Shown here: positions 10,401 through 20,943 of the stretch, in pieces
How the letters are laid out: each line of letters opens with the position of its first letter
Position numbering within the stretch: the stretch's first letter is position 1
Origin: Pholiota molesta
Lineage: Eukaryota > Basidiomycota > Agaricomycetes > Agaricales > Strophariaceae
Direction of reading: 5' to 3'
Length of the DNA stretch: 64,000 nt
NCBI GenBank assembly: GCA_014925825.1
Contig: JACGCK010000063.1
Location: 186,001-250,000 of the forward strand
Made by a program: the position numbers and the translations under genes
Notes under the pieces: generated by a model
Seen by the model: only the letters and a program-made list of their open reading frames with translations
Database searches by the model: none
What the model was told of the DNA's origin: nothing

Positions 10401-12303
10401 TTTCTGGATCCTCCGCGCTAAAGTGAAAGCATGCTAACCATTTCTGCATTTGCGTTCGCACCCAATAGTGATACTGATAATGCCAGGTCTGTGTTTTCAT
10501 CATTTGATACGGGCTGGGTCCTGTCAACCATCTATCCACTTGACATGCGCTGTCTTATTTTGTATCGCTCTCTATTTTAACTCACAGGTGAACTGACGAC
10601 AATGGCCGGAAGACGCATTCGGTTTGTGATTCCCTGTTTTATCTCTCGCTTCTTTCCTAAAAACTAACACAACTATCTCACTTTACGGCGTCTCTTCATT
10701 TAATTATCGTTCATTTCCCTGATGAATGGGCTATACCGTGATGCTGCGTGCTTCTTTCCCCGCTGCGCATAATTCGATGACAATAATCGGACTTTTACTA
10801 TCGGGGTTCACACGGAATGTCTAATCCCATCTCTCGCATCCGAATTTATCCAACGCAACCAATCGATCGCAATGGCTCATCATCCCACAGCGAAGCGGTG
10901 CGTGCAGAGTTGATCTCCAGTGGCGTTCTCGGAGCGGATGCGTACGTCGTTGTGGCGGGACCCGCCAACGTGTACGCGCACTACGTCACGACGCGTGAAG
11001 AGTACGGCGTCCAGCGCTACGAGGGCGCGAGCACCATCTTTGGACCATGTATGTGCTTTTATTTATCGTCCTCCCTTCCCTCGCCTGTCGCCTGCCTGCA
11101 CTTTGGGGCGCTAGTTAATTTAGGTGGTATTCTTATCCGGGCGCAATATGGGGTTGACCCGGCTGGGGGAATACAGGATGGGCACTCCCCGGGATTCTTT
11201 CACACTTAGAGCCTGCATGGGGTATCATTTAATCTAGGCGCGTGACTCTACACATTTGGCAGAACCGGATGGAGGGGACTTCTTCCTTTCGTTCAGTTTT
11301 GACATATGTTTATGCCAACTTGTCGCTGGTGGTGGTGTTGTGTTTCTGATTCGTCCGCTTTGCTGGCACGTTTGGATATGCGACAGTTGGTCTACTCATA
11401 TCGGCGCTTCTGATGCTGATACACATCGTTCTTCTTCTTCTGGGGTACAGTTACTTTGGAGGCGTACATCGACAAGTACTCTAGCTTGGTCCCCTTCTTG
11501 GCTGACAATGCCAGCGGCACCCCGGCATCTGATGCACCCCCGCCAGAACAAACGTCAAAGGCCATCTCACTACAGGTAAGCCCTGATAGCCATTTGGGGT
11601 CTCAAAAACATACTTTATCGGCTACTCAAAATATGTCTGCATTAGACTGGCGTTGTATTTGATGCGGCGCCCTTTGGGAAAAAGTTTGGCCAGGTGTTGA
11701 CGGATGTGAACACTGGCGCTGCGTACAAGGCAGGGGACACAGTGGTGGCCACATTCGTGGGTGCAGATCCCCGGGTGAGTGAATTCTGATTGCGGAAAGT
11801 TCTCTGCGGACTCGTTTAATTGATGATAATTATGTACTTTTGACCCTTCATATAGAACAACCTTCGTCTGGAAGGAACTTTCCTCACAGTTGATCAATTG
11901 GTTTCTGGACAGTGGGCATCGGTACGGACTGACTCGCACCCCTCAACCATTTTTAACTGGACAAGAGTTAGCACGGTACGTAAGAGATGATCTGTGGACT
12001 ATGTAATTGCTAAAGCTCGGTTATACATAGATTTTGGGGACTAGCTCAGTCAATATTTCCTGGTAAGAGCGATTGATAGAAGGTGTCTGAAATGTGCTTA
12101 TACTTTGATATCTCAGGACTATTGAGAGTGGCACACCTGGTACGTCCGAAGCTTTCGCGCTCTCTCACATTAGTCAGGCGCTAACGTTTCCTCCCGGACC
12201 TTTAGCTGGAAGCTACCGCCTTAGCTATTATGGCGATTCGAAACCTCTGATTGGTTCTATTTCCTCATTCACCGGAACTTCCTCTACCTTTACGGTTGCT
12301 TAA
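7420..12303 (+). CDS. Neutral ceramidase, 25 exons
   Basis: Hydrolyses ceramide to sphingosine and fatty acid; family neutral/alkaline ceramidase, usually secreted or at the cell surface. Exons: 7420-7525, 7581-7599, 7659-7683, 7741-7855, 8005-8456, 8512-8566, 8626-8685, 8749-8776, 8852-8953, 9050-9190, 9329-9390, 9635-9659, 9795-9848, 9919-9944, 10051-10121, 10204-10276, 10469-10486, 10588-10621, 10891-11048, 11451-11575, 11646-11774, 11856-11975, 12031-12062, 12117-12139, 12206-12303 (716 aa, in frame throughout). An N-terminal hydrophobic signal-like segment precedes GIGDITGP. Visible family motifs: zinc-ligand GTHQHSGVGGY, FAVHGTSL, the nucleophile-serine motif NVGDTSPN, GELTTMAGRRIR and LEAYIDKY. 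A beta-rich C-terminal domain ends in SSFTGTSSTFTVA. The start at 7420 gives the better signal peptide. The last intron of the first group (7856-8004) is long and could hide an alternative exon. Confidence 0.92.
9411..9579 (+). repeat. Tandem duplication inside ceramidase intron 11
   Basis: Two near-identical pyrimidine-rich copies of about 78 bp begin with GTCTGCTGTCG at 9411 and 9501, separated by about 12 bp. They differ mainly in the length of a T-run. They lie wholly within the intron 9391-9634 and account for its unusual length. Confidence 0.9.
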
Positions 12304-12601
12304 GTTTTTGATTGAATCTGCATCGCCAGTGTTGTACTTGTCTTTGAAGTTTATGATGATAATGATGATTTACGTCGCCTCCCGAAACTGGGATTCAAAT
12401 GCTCACGATTGCCAGCAGCAGGAGCAGTCTGGAGCAGTGCGTGTGTAATCAGACACGCAGCTTGGCCAAACACGAGGTTAACATGTGCTGATCCTATGCT
12501 GACTCGTTTCGACCAACGACGAGTGTAGACCTAATAAACAGCGACTTGTGCCCCTCGTCCTCCACCATCAGTGTCCTTCCGTTCGATATTGAGAGATAGA
12601 C

Positions 12602-13276
12602 ATGTTTCGTAATTTCGCCAATCAGCTCACCCAAGAATTGTCCGGCACGAGCGCAGACGCCGCAAAGAAAGTGCTGTCTCCGGCCCTGCGCCCGGACATC
12701 TACAGCCTGATAGACAGCTTCAAGACCTGGGCCATCGGCGGCCTGGGCGGGGGACAGGCGGGCGACGGCGTGTCGTACGGCGCGCTCCTCGCCACGATCC
12801 AGAAGCACTTCCCCGACACCAAGAAGCCCGGCTTCGAGTCGTTCGGGCACGCCGAGGGGGAGGTCGCGGTGGTCGTCGGCGGGCTCACGAACATGGTGCT
12901 CGAGCTGAGCAAGTGGGAGGGCATGGCCGCGGGCATGGCGATGCGCACCTGGGTCGACGCGCTCGTCGAGGCGCACGCGCGGGCGTCCAGCCAGGCGCGG
13001 AAGGACGCGATCGCGAAGGGCATCACGCGCGGGCTCAACCAGTACACGGACGTGGCGCTTCTGACGAAGGACTTCACCACGCGCATCCAGATCATCTCCT
13101 GCTTGAAGACTGGTGAGTCCGAGGCAGATCGCGCCAGGGTTCTAACTCTCAATCTATTCGGACACGGTCTCTGACGTACTTGCGCCCGCCCCTTTGTAGT
13201 TAGCTCGAGGATATATGGCGCCGGAACCGATGAAGCGCGCCAGAGTGATGCAATGTGGAGCTCGAAGTTTATCTGA
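12602..13276 (+). CDS. Uncharacterised 195-aa protein, two exons
   Basis: I do not recognise the family. Exons 12602-13112 and 13200-13276 (intron GTGAGT...TTGTAG, 87 bp) give 195 aa starting MFRNFANQLTQEL. The protein has no signal peptide or transmembrane segment. It is rich in Ala, Gly and amphipathic helices, with a Gly-rich turn (GGLGGGQ) near residue 45 and an invariant-looking end AGTDEARQSDAMWSSKFI. GC content and codon choice are clearly higher than in the neighbours (third positions almost all G or C), which in fungi usually marks strong expression. It follows the ceramidase gene by 300 bp on the same strand. Function unknown. Confidence 0.75.
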
Positions 13277-13841
13277 GGAATAGTCATTGGGCGTTTTCTG
13301 CAGATCCTTCCGAATTCTAGATACTTTCAGTTTCTATTCTGGCGCCTGAGGAGTACACATGTACAATATACAATTTTTAAAACTACTCGGATCTCTTTGG
13401 GACTAGCGATTTTCACAGCGATGGGGAAAGAAACTAAACAAAAGTGGAGTCCGCGAACGACTGGGGCTGGCAAGCCAGACAACCATGAACGAAATAAATA
13501 AAATGGGTATACGGGTGAAAGGGTGAGATGTGATGGAATAACATAGCAGTGATGTGTCGAAGGCCTGTATGATAAGAATGAATGAAGAACATATGAAGGA
13601 ACGAAAAGGCAATGCGGTAGTATGCTTTTATAGTTTATCTACACGGTGAGGATGAAATCAATGGTGGAAGTAGTGATGACATATGAATTAATAGCGAAGT
13701 GGCTTGGTGTACAGGAAATGGTTAGATGAGATGTGTAAATGAAAAGCGAAATGAGTTGAATGAAAATGGAAATGATAAAGATAGGAGGCATAGATAATAC
13801 AACAGAGAGGTTGTTTTTACAGAAGAGGATGATCATAGAGC
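13277..13841. other. Intergenic, convergent 3' ends
   Basis: This lies between the 195-aa gene and the TEA-factor gene, which run towards each other. It is AT-rich with short simple-sequence stretches. I see no gene. Confidence 0.5.
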
Positions 13842-15522
13842 CTAATAAAGCACAGAAAAGTAGATCAGAAATCGGATTGACAATGTCAGCAAAGGGGCAA
13901 AATCACACACATAGTTTGGCGCGTCCTCCATAGGGTAGGCCGAGTTCGGTGATAGCAGATGGTCATTTACATTCATGACCCCAGGAATAGATCTCGAGCA
14001 ATCCACTGGACTTGGGTATACAGAGTCTGCTGGCGATGAGCCACTCCAGTCTGACCTCATGTAGGTGTTGAGGTCGAAGAAGTTCTGCGTTGTTTTGGGG
14101 AAGCCCATCATGTCCAAGTTGAAGCCTTCGACGTCCATGGCGATCATCGTCTCAAGAGGAAAGTCCATCTTCTGCTGTTGGATGGTGGGGTCCATAGGAA
14201 TCATGTTGGTCGGTGTGGAGAACACGTGGTCCAGGGATGATTGGGGCGACGAGGAGACGTAGTTGAATCTGTACATTGCCGAAAATATTGTCGATGATGA
14301 CGAAGACGAGGAAGGTTCTTGAACCACTCGCTGGAGAATTACATATTGGGATGCATCTGCGCCACCGTCAATCATCCATCAGACATGAATTGGACCCACG
14401 ATAACTTACCAGAACTTTGAGCAATAGTATCCCAATAGCCTGGGACCAAAGAAGTCCGGTAGAGGATGGAGCCGTCGGACGTAGGCGCCGAGGTAGGATC
14501 GACGAGCTCGAGAGCAGTGACTTCCGAGAAGACAACAGCGTCGTCGGCGTGGACAGTGAAATATGACTGCGCCGTCGTGGTCTGTTTCGAGAGGAGTGTA
14601 ACGGTGGGGTCAATGTCACATAGCCGGCGGGGTGTTGGGAGGCTCTTGCGACTTTGTAGCCGCGTTCGATCCATGAACGTTCTTCGGCTCCCTGGCTCGT
14701 CGATGCCCATGAGGAAGTCGATGCACCGTCCTGGGAGTTCTCGGGGAGGAGATCGATATAGATAATGGTATCAGGCGCTTCTTCTACTCGCGGTTCGACA
14801 CCACGGTATAGTAGGTTCTGGAGGGTAGCATGAGCCTCTGTCGGCGTGGGCGGGGCGCTAGCTGAAGAGTCGCTGCACGATTCAGAATCATATCTCAACG
14901 GCGGAGGAAAAGCCATATAACCATCTTTGTGCTGATACTCGGGTGAAAGCGATGGGGTACGGCATGGGCGACGATTGGGCGATAGAAGGTTGAGCACTAC
15001 GGCGAATGGCGAACGGCGAAGCAGAAAGTTAGCTTCGATTATAGTTTGTAAAATGAAGGTCGCACTCACGGCGCTTGCCACCGCACGTGTCTCTCAGCTG
15101 TTGCAGACGGCTGCCAACCTGCTTGGCGGTGCGTCGCTTGCCAGTCTTCTCCAAAATCCAGTCGGAAATGAACCGATTTCTCATAGGGAAACGGCCAAGG
15201 AGGCGGGTTTCTCTCGAGTCGTCTGGTTGGTAACTCTCCAGGCCTATGTTGAGGGCGAGGGTTGTGAGATAGTGGTGAGGGCGTCAAATAAAATTCATTT
15301 CGCACCCTCGATAAGCGCCGCCTCGAGTTCAGGGGGCCAGACGACTTCCCCGCCTCTGAGAGTCTTCCAGCTTTTGCGGCCTTTGACGATGGACTGGACT
15401 ACATCTTGTGTCCGTGGGTTCTGTAGCTGGAGGCCAGGTGTTTTAAACGAGTCGAGAGTAGAGTGACGCGCCGAAGAAGGCTGTGAGACAGGAGAGGACT
15501 CGACGCTGCTGGATGATGACAT
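13842..15522 (-). CDS. TEA/ATTS-domain transcription factor (AbaA/Tec1 type), with a frame break
   Basis: Exons on the minus strand: 15522-15306, 15243-15070, 14996-14410, 14356-13842. The TEA DNA-binding domain starts near residue 50 (RKSWKTLRGGEVVWPPELE), crosses intron 1 and ends with the recognition helix region KRRTAKQVGSRLQQLRDTC. Family members (AbaA, Tec1, TEAD) control developmental programmes such as conidiation, filamentation or fruiting. The middle part holds TIIYIDLLPEN. The C-terminal part holds VPGYWDTIAQSS and a Ser-rich run, typical of fungal TEA factors. Exon 3 does not stay in one frame: residues up to the middle read in one frame and the part from about PRRLCDIDPTVT onwards in another, so either a 1-2 nt indel (assembly or real) or an atypical tiny intron lies between about 14570 and 14710. 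The coding part after that point is clearly conserved-like. Confidence 0.85.
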
Positions 15523-15573
15523 GGGGGGCTAGTCCTCAGAAAACACAAGTGAAGGATCAACGGATCCGCTTGG

Positions 15574-15579
15574 TTTATA
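15574..15579 (-). promoter_or_regulatory. TATA box of the TEA-factor gene
   Basis: TATAAA on the minus strand, about 50 bp upstream of the ATG at 15522. Confidence 0.45.
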
Positions 15580-16318
15580 TCTCGGAAAGTACACCCTCGA
15601 GAAGGCGCGGCTAGGATAGATCTCCGCGCAAGCTATATTAACAGCTGTTCGGACCCCATCGAATGCCCAATCAGGGCTGAGAGGAGATCTCGTTATTCTT
15701 TGTCGTGTCGTGTTAACCCATAAGTGTAAGGCTGTTCAGATCTAAACGGGAACTTAGACCCAGAATAACACGCCGGGTTCATGGTACCCTCGGCTTGATC
15801 GAAGGCGAATGTCCGTGTAGCGCCTCTCGGCACAGGGCTCTCGTTTCACGACAGTGTACCTTGTCTCTTGCAGAGCCAAATCTGGACTGCCACTTGACCT
15901 ATTCCCCAGCAATAAACAGCTTGAATAATGTCCTCTCATCGAGGGAACATCTGGAATGTGAGATGCGGCGTTTACCTTTTGCTCTAATCAATCTTGACAA
16001 AATGACAAGTGGCAGTCAGTGCTAAGATCTCCTTGACAAATCGAGATTAGCCCCAGCCAAACAACAAGCACCGCCACCCGGTGCAATCACAATCCGTATC
16101 CAAACAACCTTCCCAATCCGGAAAACTTTCCACACTTTGCCGAAAGTCACGCCTCCTCCCCGACCACCACAGCGTGAAAGCTTGAAGTGTTGCACCGGCG
16201 TCGCAGCCTAATCCCTGACGCATGACGAAATTGAAGGACTAAAGTGTGGATATAACGGACCGCCGGCTTATCTTCCATGTTTTATATTTCAGATGCTGTC
16301 ATTATCAATTCATGACTA
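15580..16318. other. Long upstream region of the TEA-factor gene
   Basis: No coding signal. A long regulatory region is common for developmental regulators, but I cannot name specific sites. Confidence 0.4.
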
Positions 16319-16901
16319 CAGTCGAACCCCTCATAACCATACCTTTCGGTGGACGGCTCAAGGTATGGGTTTTGAGAGGTTATGGAGTAGCTGAGGTATG
16401 CTAAAAATAGATGCATAAAGTTCGACGAAACACAGAAATTTAAGAGGTCTTTTCAGCCTTTTCTTGTCCACCCAGCAGCCACCCAGGACAGAAACTACCG
16501 CCAAAACTCTTTAGTGCTGTACCAGATAGCTGCGTTCAGGTATTTTTATCATTTTACAAACATCAAACGAGAAAAGACGTCATAAATGTCCCTCCTTGGA
16601 GCCATTTTCGTGATATCAGGGACGGAAATTCAGTGAATTGGACCAGAAACAGGTGGAAGATTCCTATAAGGTACTAAACAGCGATGCTGGTAGCCAATTA
16701 AGTGCCCAATTTGCAGATTTGCCTTTGGATGATACCTACAAACCATGGGATTTTTCCCCAAAAGGGTATGGGTTATGGGGTATTGCGGACTTATGGGTTA
16801 TGGGTTGCAAATCCCTGCGAACCGAGTCGGTGGACCAGAAAAGTTATGGGATTCGGGAGTTTATGGGCTATCAAAGGCATGGGTTATGAGGGGTTCGACT
16901 G
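16319..16901. mobile_element. Pogo-like MITE, copy 1
   Basis: The 583-bp element begins CAGTCGAACCCCTCATAACC and ends with its inverted complement GGTTATGAGGGGTTCGACTG, flanked by TA on both sides (16317-16318, 16902-16903). A CAGT start plus a TA target duplication is the signature of the Tc1/mariner superfamily, here most like the pogo/Fot1 branch. There is no transposase frame, so it is non-autonomous. Subterminal repeats of the type TTATGGGTTATGGGTT lie inside both ends. A second, diverged copy lies at 24431-25035. Confidence 0.88.
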
Positions 16902-19900
16902 TAGTAATACTCCAGGTGCTGTTTCAAGCATGTCACTCTCGCAAGCGACAAAAATTCAAATACCACGTCATAAATAGGCGTTGAGAGCATGCGTATATTG
17001 ATAGCGTGAATGAGTATATTTCAGGCGGGGAAATGCCTTTTGCGAGGCGGGTCATATTTCCAGTGAGCAAGTAGGTACGCATGGAGCAAGTCTGGCGGCG
17101 AAAGCGCCAGAGAAAGAAGAAAAAATAAGTTCAGTGCGAATTTCTTCTGCCGATATACGACCTGAAAAGGAAAGGATTGAGGGGAAAGAGAACATACACT
17201 AAGAACAGGGCACAAAGAATATAGCGATGAGGTTTATGAACACGTACAATGGTAATAGTCAAAAATCCGAAAGCTGGATGGAAAGCCAAGCAAGCCCCAG
17301 ACTGGAGTCCATCGTTGGCGGCTTGCTGGAAGGTCCGCAAAGCAGCGTCGTAGATGCTGTATACGGTCACCGAGGCCCGCCGCACAAGGCAGTCTGTATG
17401 GTACAACCAGTTCGGCTTTCATTCTGAACGGGGAGCTGGAGCCACGGTTTTGTATTCCTAATATCAAATCGAATAGGAGATTTCTGGATGGGGGAAAAGC
17501 ATAGACGACTCAATGAAGTGTCCGTATATTCGAGATTTGGGTCTGCGGAGACGGAGTTCAAAATAGGTCAGTGAGAGGATGGAGGACGTGGAAGAAAGAC
17601 AACGACGGATCACACCTACTTGCTGTTCATTCTGATCGTTTCCAAATTCCCGGACAAGAGAGACAGTTGAAGTCCCGCCGCACCTGGCCCGCCGCCAGAT
17701 TATAGATGGGTTGTTAGTAACCAGCAAATAACTTTTGGGGATTGGGAAACCCTGGACCCAAAGTAAACAGATGACGAGCTTAGCAAAAAAAAGAATGAAG
17801 GATTCCACGGCGATATCCATGATAGATCGTATCTAACACAGCATATGCGCTTTACATGGCACTCCAGGCGCTAATCCACAACGAAAGAATTTTATCAACA
17901 GCAACAAGCTGTTCTGTTCTTCCGAATCACAGACATAAACGCGGGCAGTAGCAACTTCTTTACACCCGAACAGTTTTTTTTTCTGATATTTCGTAAACAT
18001 AAACAAAAGTTGATTGAATAACTTTTTCTCATCCTTCTCCGGGTGAGAAAAACTAGATTTCGAGCGACTAAGGTGAGGGAGAAAGATATAGCATTAAACC
18101 AATTCGGTACTGCCTCTCATCCATCAAATCACTGTCAGTCATGAACGTGTATCGTTCGCAAGCTTACGGCCCAACTTTTATATTTATTCCGCGGCTAGAT
18201 GAACGCGGAAGACAAAAGGCGGGAGACGGAGCCAGCCCAGCGCACCCTTCTCCCCACAAAGCAATGCGCGCATGAATGCATGATGTAGCCAAAAGCTGTT
18301 CCGTCGCTCCGAACGGCGGCTGTACCTCGGTCGGTGGCCCCTTCCGTTGCGGGATTACAGCACCGACGACGTCATCCAGCGCTAGCGATCGACGAGGCGC
18401 TGCCGCAGAGGTATTTATGCACGGAGGTGGAGATGTCGCGCGCCGCGCGCTTGGCTGTAATACACAGCATCGAGGGCCCGCGACGCAGCCTTGCGCCTCA
18501 TGGCGGCGCGCGTTTGTTTATCTGATCCTGATCCCAAGATTAGGATTCTGCCGTATGCGGCCGAAGGATTTGAGGACTGTGTGAAAATCGGGGGGAACTG
18601 TATTGCTGACTACGCACACCTGTTAATTTAACGCCCTTCTCAGCGGTTGAGGTCCTTTTTTAGATTACCGTCAGGCGCTTTCGTTCGCTGTATCAACTGA
18701 TTTATCACAACATACGGTCAAGACGCAGTCATCGCCATGGCTGGACTTACACGCAGAAAAAAACGCGCACTGCACGAGTCGACGAATTCGTATCAATAGA
18801 ACGGTACTGAGAAGCTCCTGCCGTGAAAACGCGCCCGCCTCCTTGCTCGCGTCGGAATATAATCGTAGCTCCCGATAGGTTAATACTTGCTGGAGGCGAA
18901 CAGAAACAGAGCATTGGGCGATTGCCCGCTCCCGCCAGGATGCGCGCCTGTTTTAGCGAGGGTGACTCACAAAGACGTGCGGTACATGATATATTTGAAT
19001 GCAGCTCACACGTTTAGGTCGGACTCGGCAGCCAAAGATGAACGGCTTCTTCCAACTACCTAGCAAGTACTCGAACAGTCAAATCTTTCAGTCGGACACT
19101 GATGAGGCTCTTACACAGGTTACAGTCATAGTTTTGGACTTCTTCCAACAATCTTCATCCTGGTAGAATCAATCCAGTCGTGATAACAATTGGCTGATGC
19201 TGTTCGTGTCGACGACGCGCACATGCAGGATCGTCGCCTATCTGCCAATTACCTCCTGCCACCTAGAGTTTGATAAGCACAAATGACATTTAGACGCTCA
19301 GCCTATCCCATATGTGGAACCTTCCTAAGTGCGTACGTGGTGTCCCTTCCCATCGGTACACTTTATAGAAGAAAAGCCCCACATGCACCTCATGTTGACC
19401 ATCTGATCAACAGGGAAATAAAAGAATGCCACTAAGTGGAGACAAGAAAGAGTCATCTGTGGGACTAAAGAAATCAACTCCTATAACCGTAGAGCCTTCG
19501 ATTTCGACGCATTTGAATGTACATTAACATTACATCGCGCCTGAGTAGAATGAGTAATATGTACTAACAGAGCCGTTAGCGGCCAATCACTTACGACTTC
19601 TGTAATTCCATGAGCCTCGAGGCTTTTTCTACTGTGGCTGGCATATCGTATATATAATACATCCACAACAGACCATCCGGTTTCTCAGCATCGCTTGTGA
19701 CCAAGAGAATTGATGAACGGGCTTATCACAAATTTACAAGGTAATTAATCAATGACTTTATTCTAATTGGTCTACTTAAGTTCAATGCACTTCTCATAGT
19801 GAATTAGGATAGGTATGTCTAACCAGTAATCTGCTTCGAAAGTGATAAGAATCTTACAGGCTGACGACTTCGCAGCCTTTACGAAGCTTTCTAGTCATGC

Positions 19901-20943
19901 AAGCGCTAACGCTGGGCGCTTCAGCACTGCAGCCCAGCTGGGGTCTGGCCCTGCGACCCTGGGTTCTCGGCGCCCAACTCCCTCCGCCAGTGGCTGCGGC
20001 TGCCCGGATCCGTTTGAATGAAACGCTCATGATCAGCAGTGTACCTGAACGGCGCCTGTGCCTATATCCGTCCGATTTCTATCGCCCGGACCCAGGCGTT
20101 TTAGAGTCGAATAAATGCTGATGTTACCCAATGCCGGTTCTCATTCATTGATTGCATGTATGTATTGCATTCTACAATCACTATTTTTATCTTAGGAACG
20201 GATTATCGATAGGTGTCGATGAGTATACATACATGAAAAGTCCCGGATTTCATCAAGGTTTCATTATACTTAGGTATATACTTTCTCTTTCGAAACTACT
20301 ATCTTCCAAGCCTTGAGAGAGTTTGTTCGAGAAGCGCCATGGGACGCCGCCACGCACCTCATGGCATAACACTTCAGATATCACAAAATGATTGCTGATA
20401 CCTCTTCAGGTTCACTTGATTGATTTTCTTCCATGTAAGAAATGAAGGAGAGCGAAAGCGTGCCTTGACGGAGAGGCACGCTATTAATGTTGTCCAACTA
20501 TTCCCATATCTAGACAATGGTATTGAGATGCACATTCTCCTGAGGAAATAAGGTAAAAACGAGGGTCGGGGTCCTATAGTAGGCAGAAGAAAAGGTATCT
20601 GGAACGCAATAAAGCGCCCTGGCTCTCCCTGCAGACGAAGTCAGAAGGCATTTGGAGAAAAAGAAGTCCATATCCATACGTAGTTAAATTACGTTGCAAA
20701 TCAGAATAAAATGTCCCGGAAATAAAATTACAAAGTGTAGGTGTCCAAGGAGAGTGAATAAAAACAATGCGAAAAGCAGAATAATAATCTGAACAGGCTG
20801 TTAAATGTAACAGTGCAAAGCGTATCCGTAGCCTAATGGTATCAGCAAGTACTTATAAAGGAGGGTGACAACAGTCAGAGTACATTGTTCGGAGTCGTGG
20901 GAAAAGAATCCCGCTATTTTGCGACAACATGAAAGTGTACACA
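16902..20943. other. Gene-poor region
   Basis: About 4 kb without a gene that I can support. Minus-strand frames at 17131-17406 and 17464-17820 code hydrophobic peptides, but attempts to join them by splice sites give early stops. A GC-rich patch at 18180-18560 and another at 19890-20110 stand out from AT-rich surroundings but show no family-like protein. Confidence 0.45.

Noticed and set aside
13200..13276. Annexin-like GTDE motif in the 195-aa protein
   Set aside because: Only four residues match and there are no annexin repeats around it.
17131..17820. Possible small membrane-protein gene on the minus strand
   Set aside because: The frames are hydrophobic, but joining them by the available GT-AG pairs gives early stops; at most a relic.
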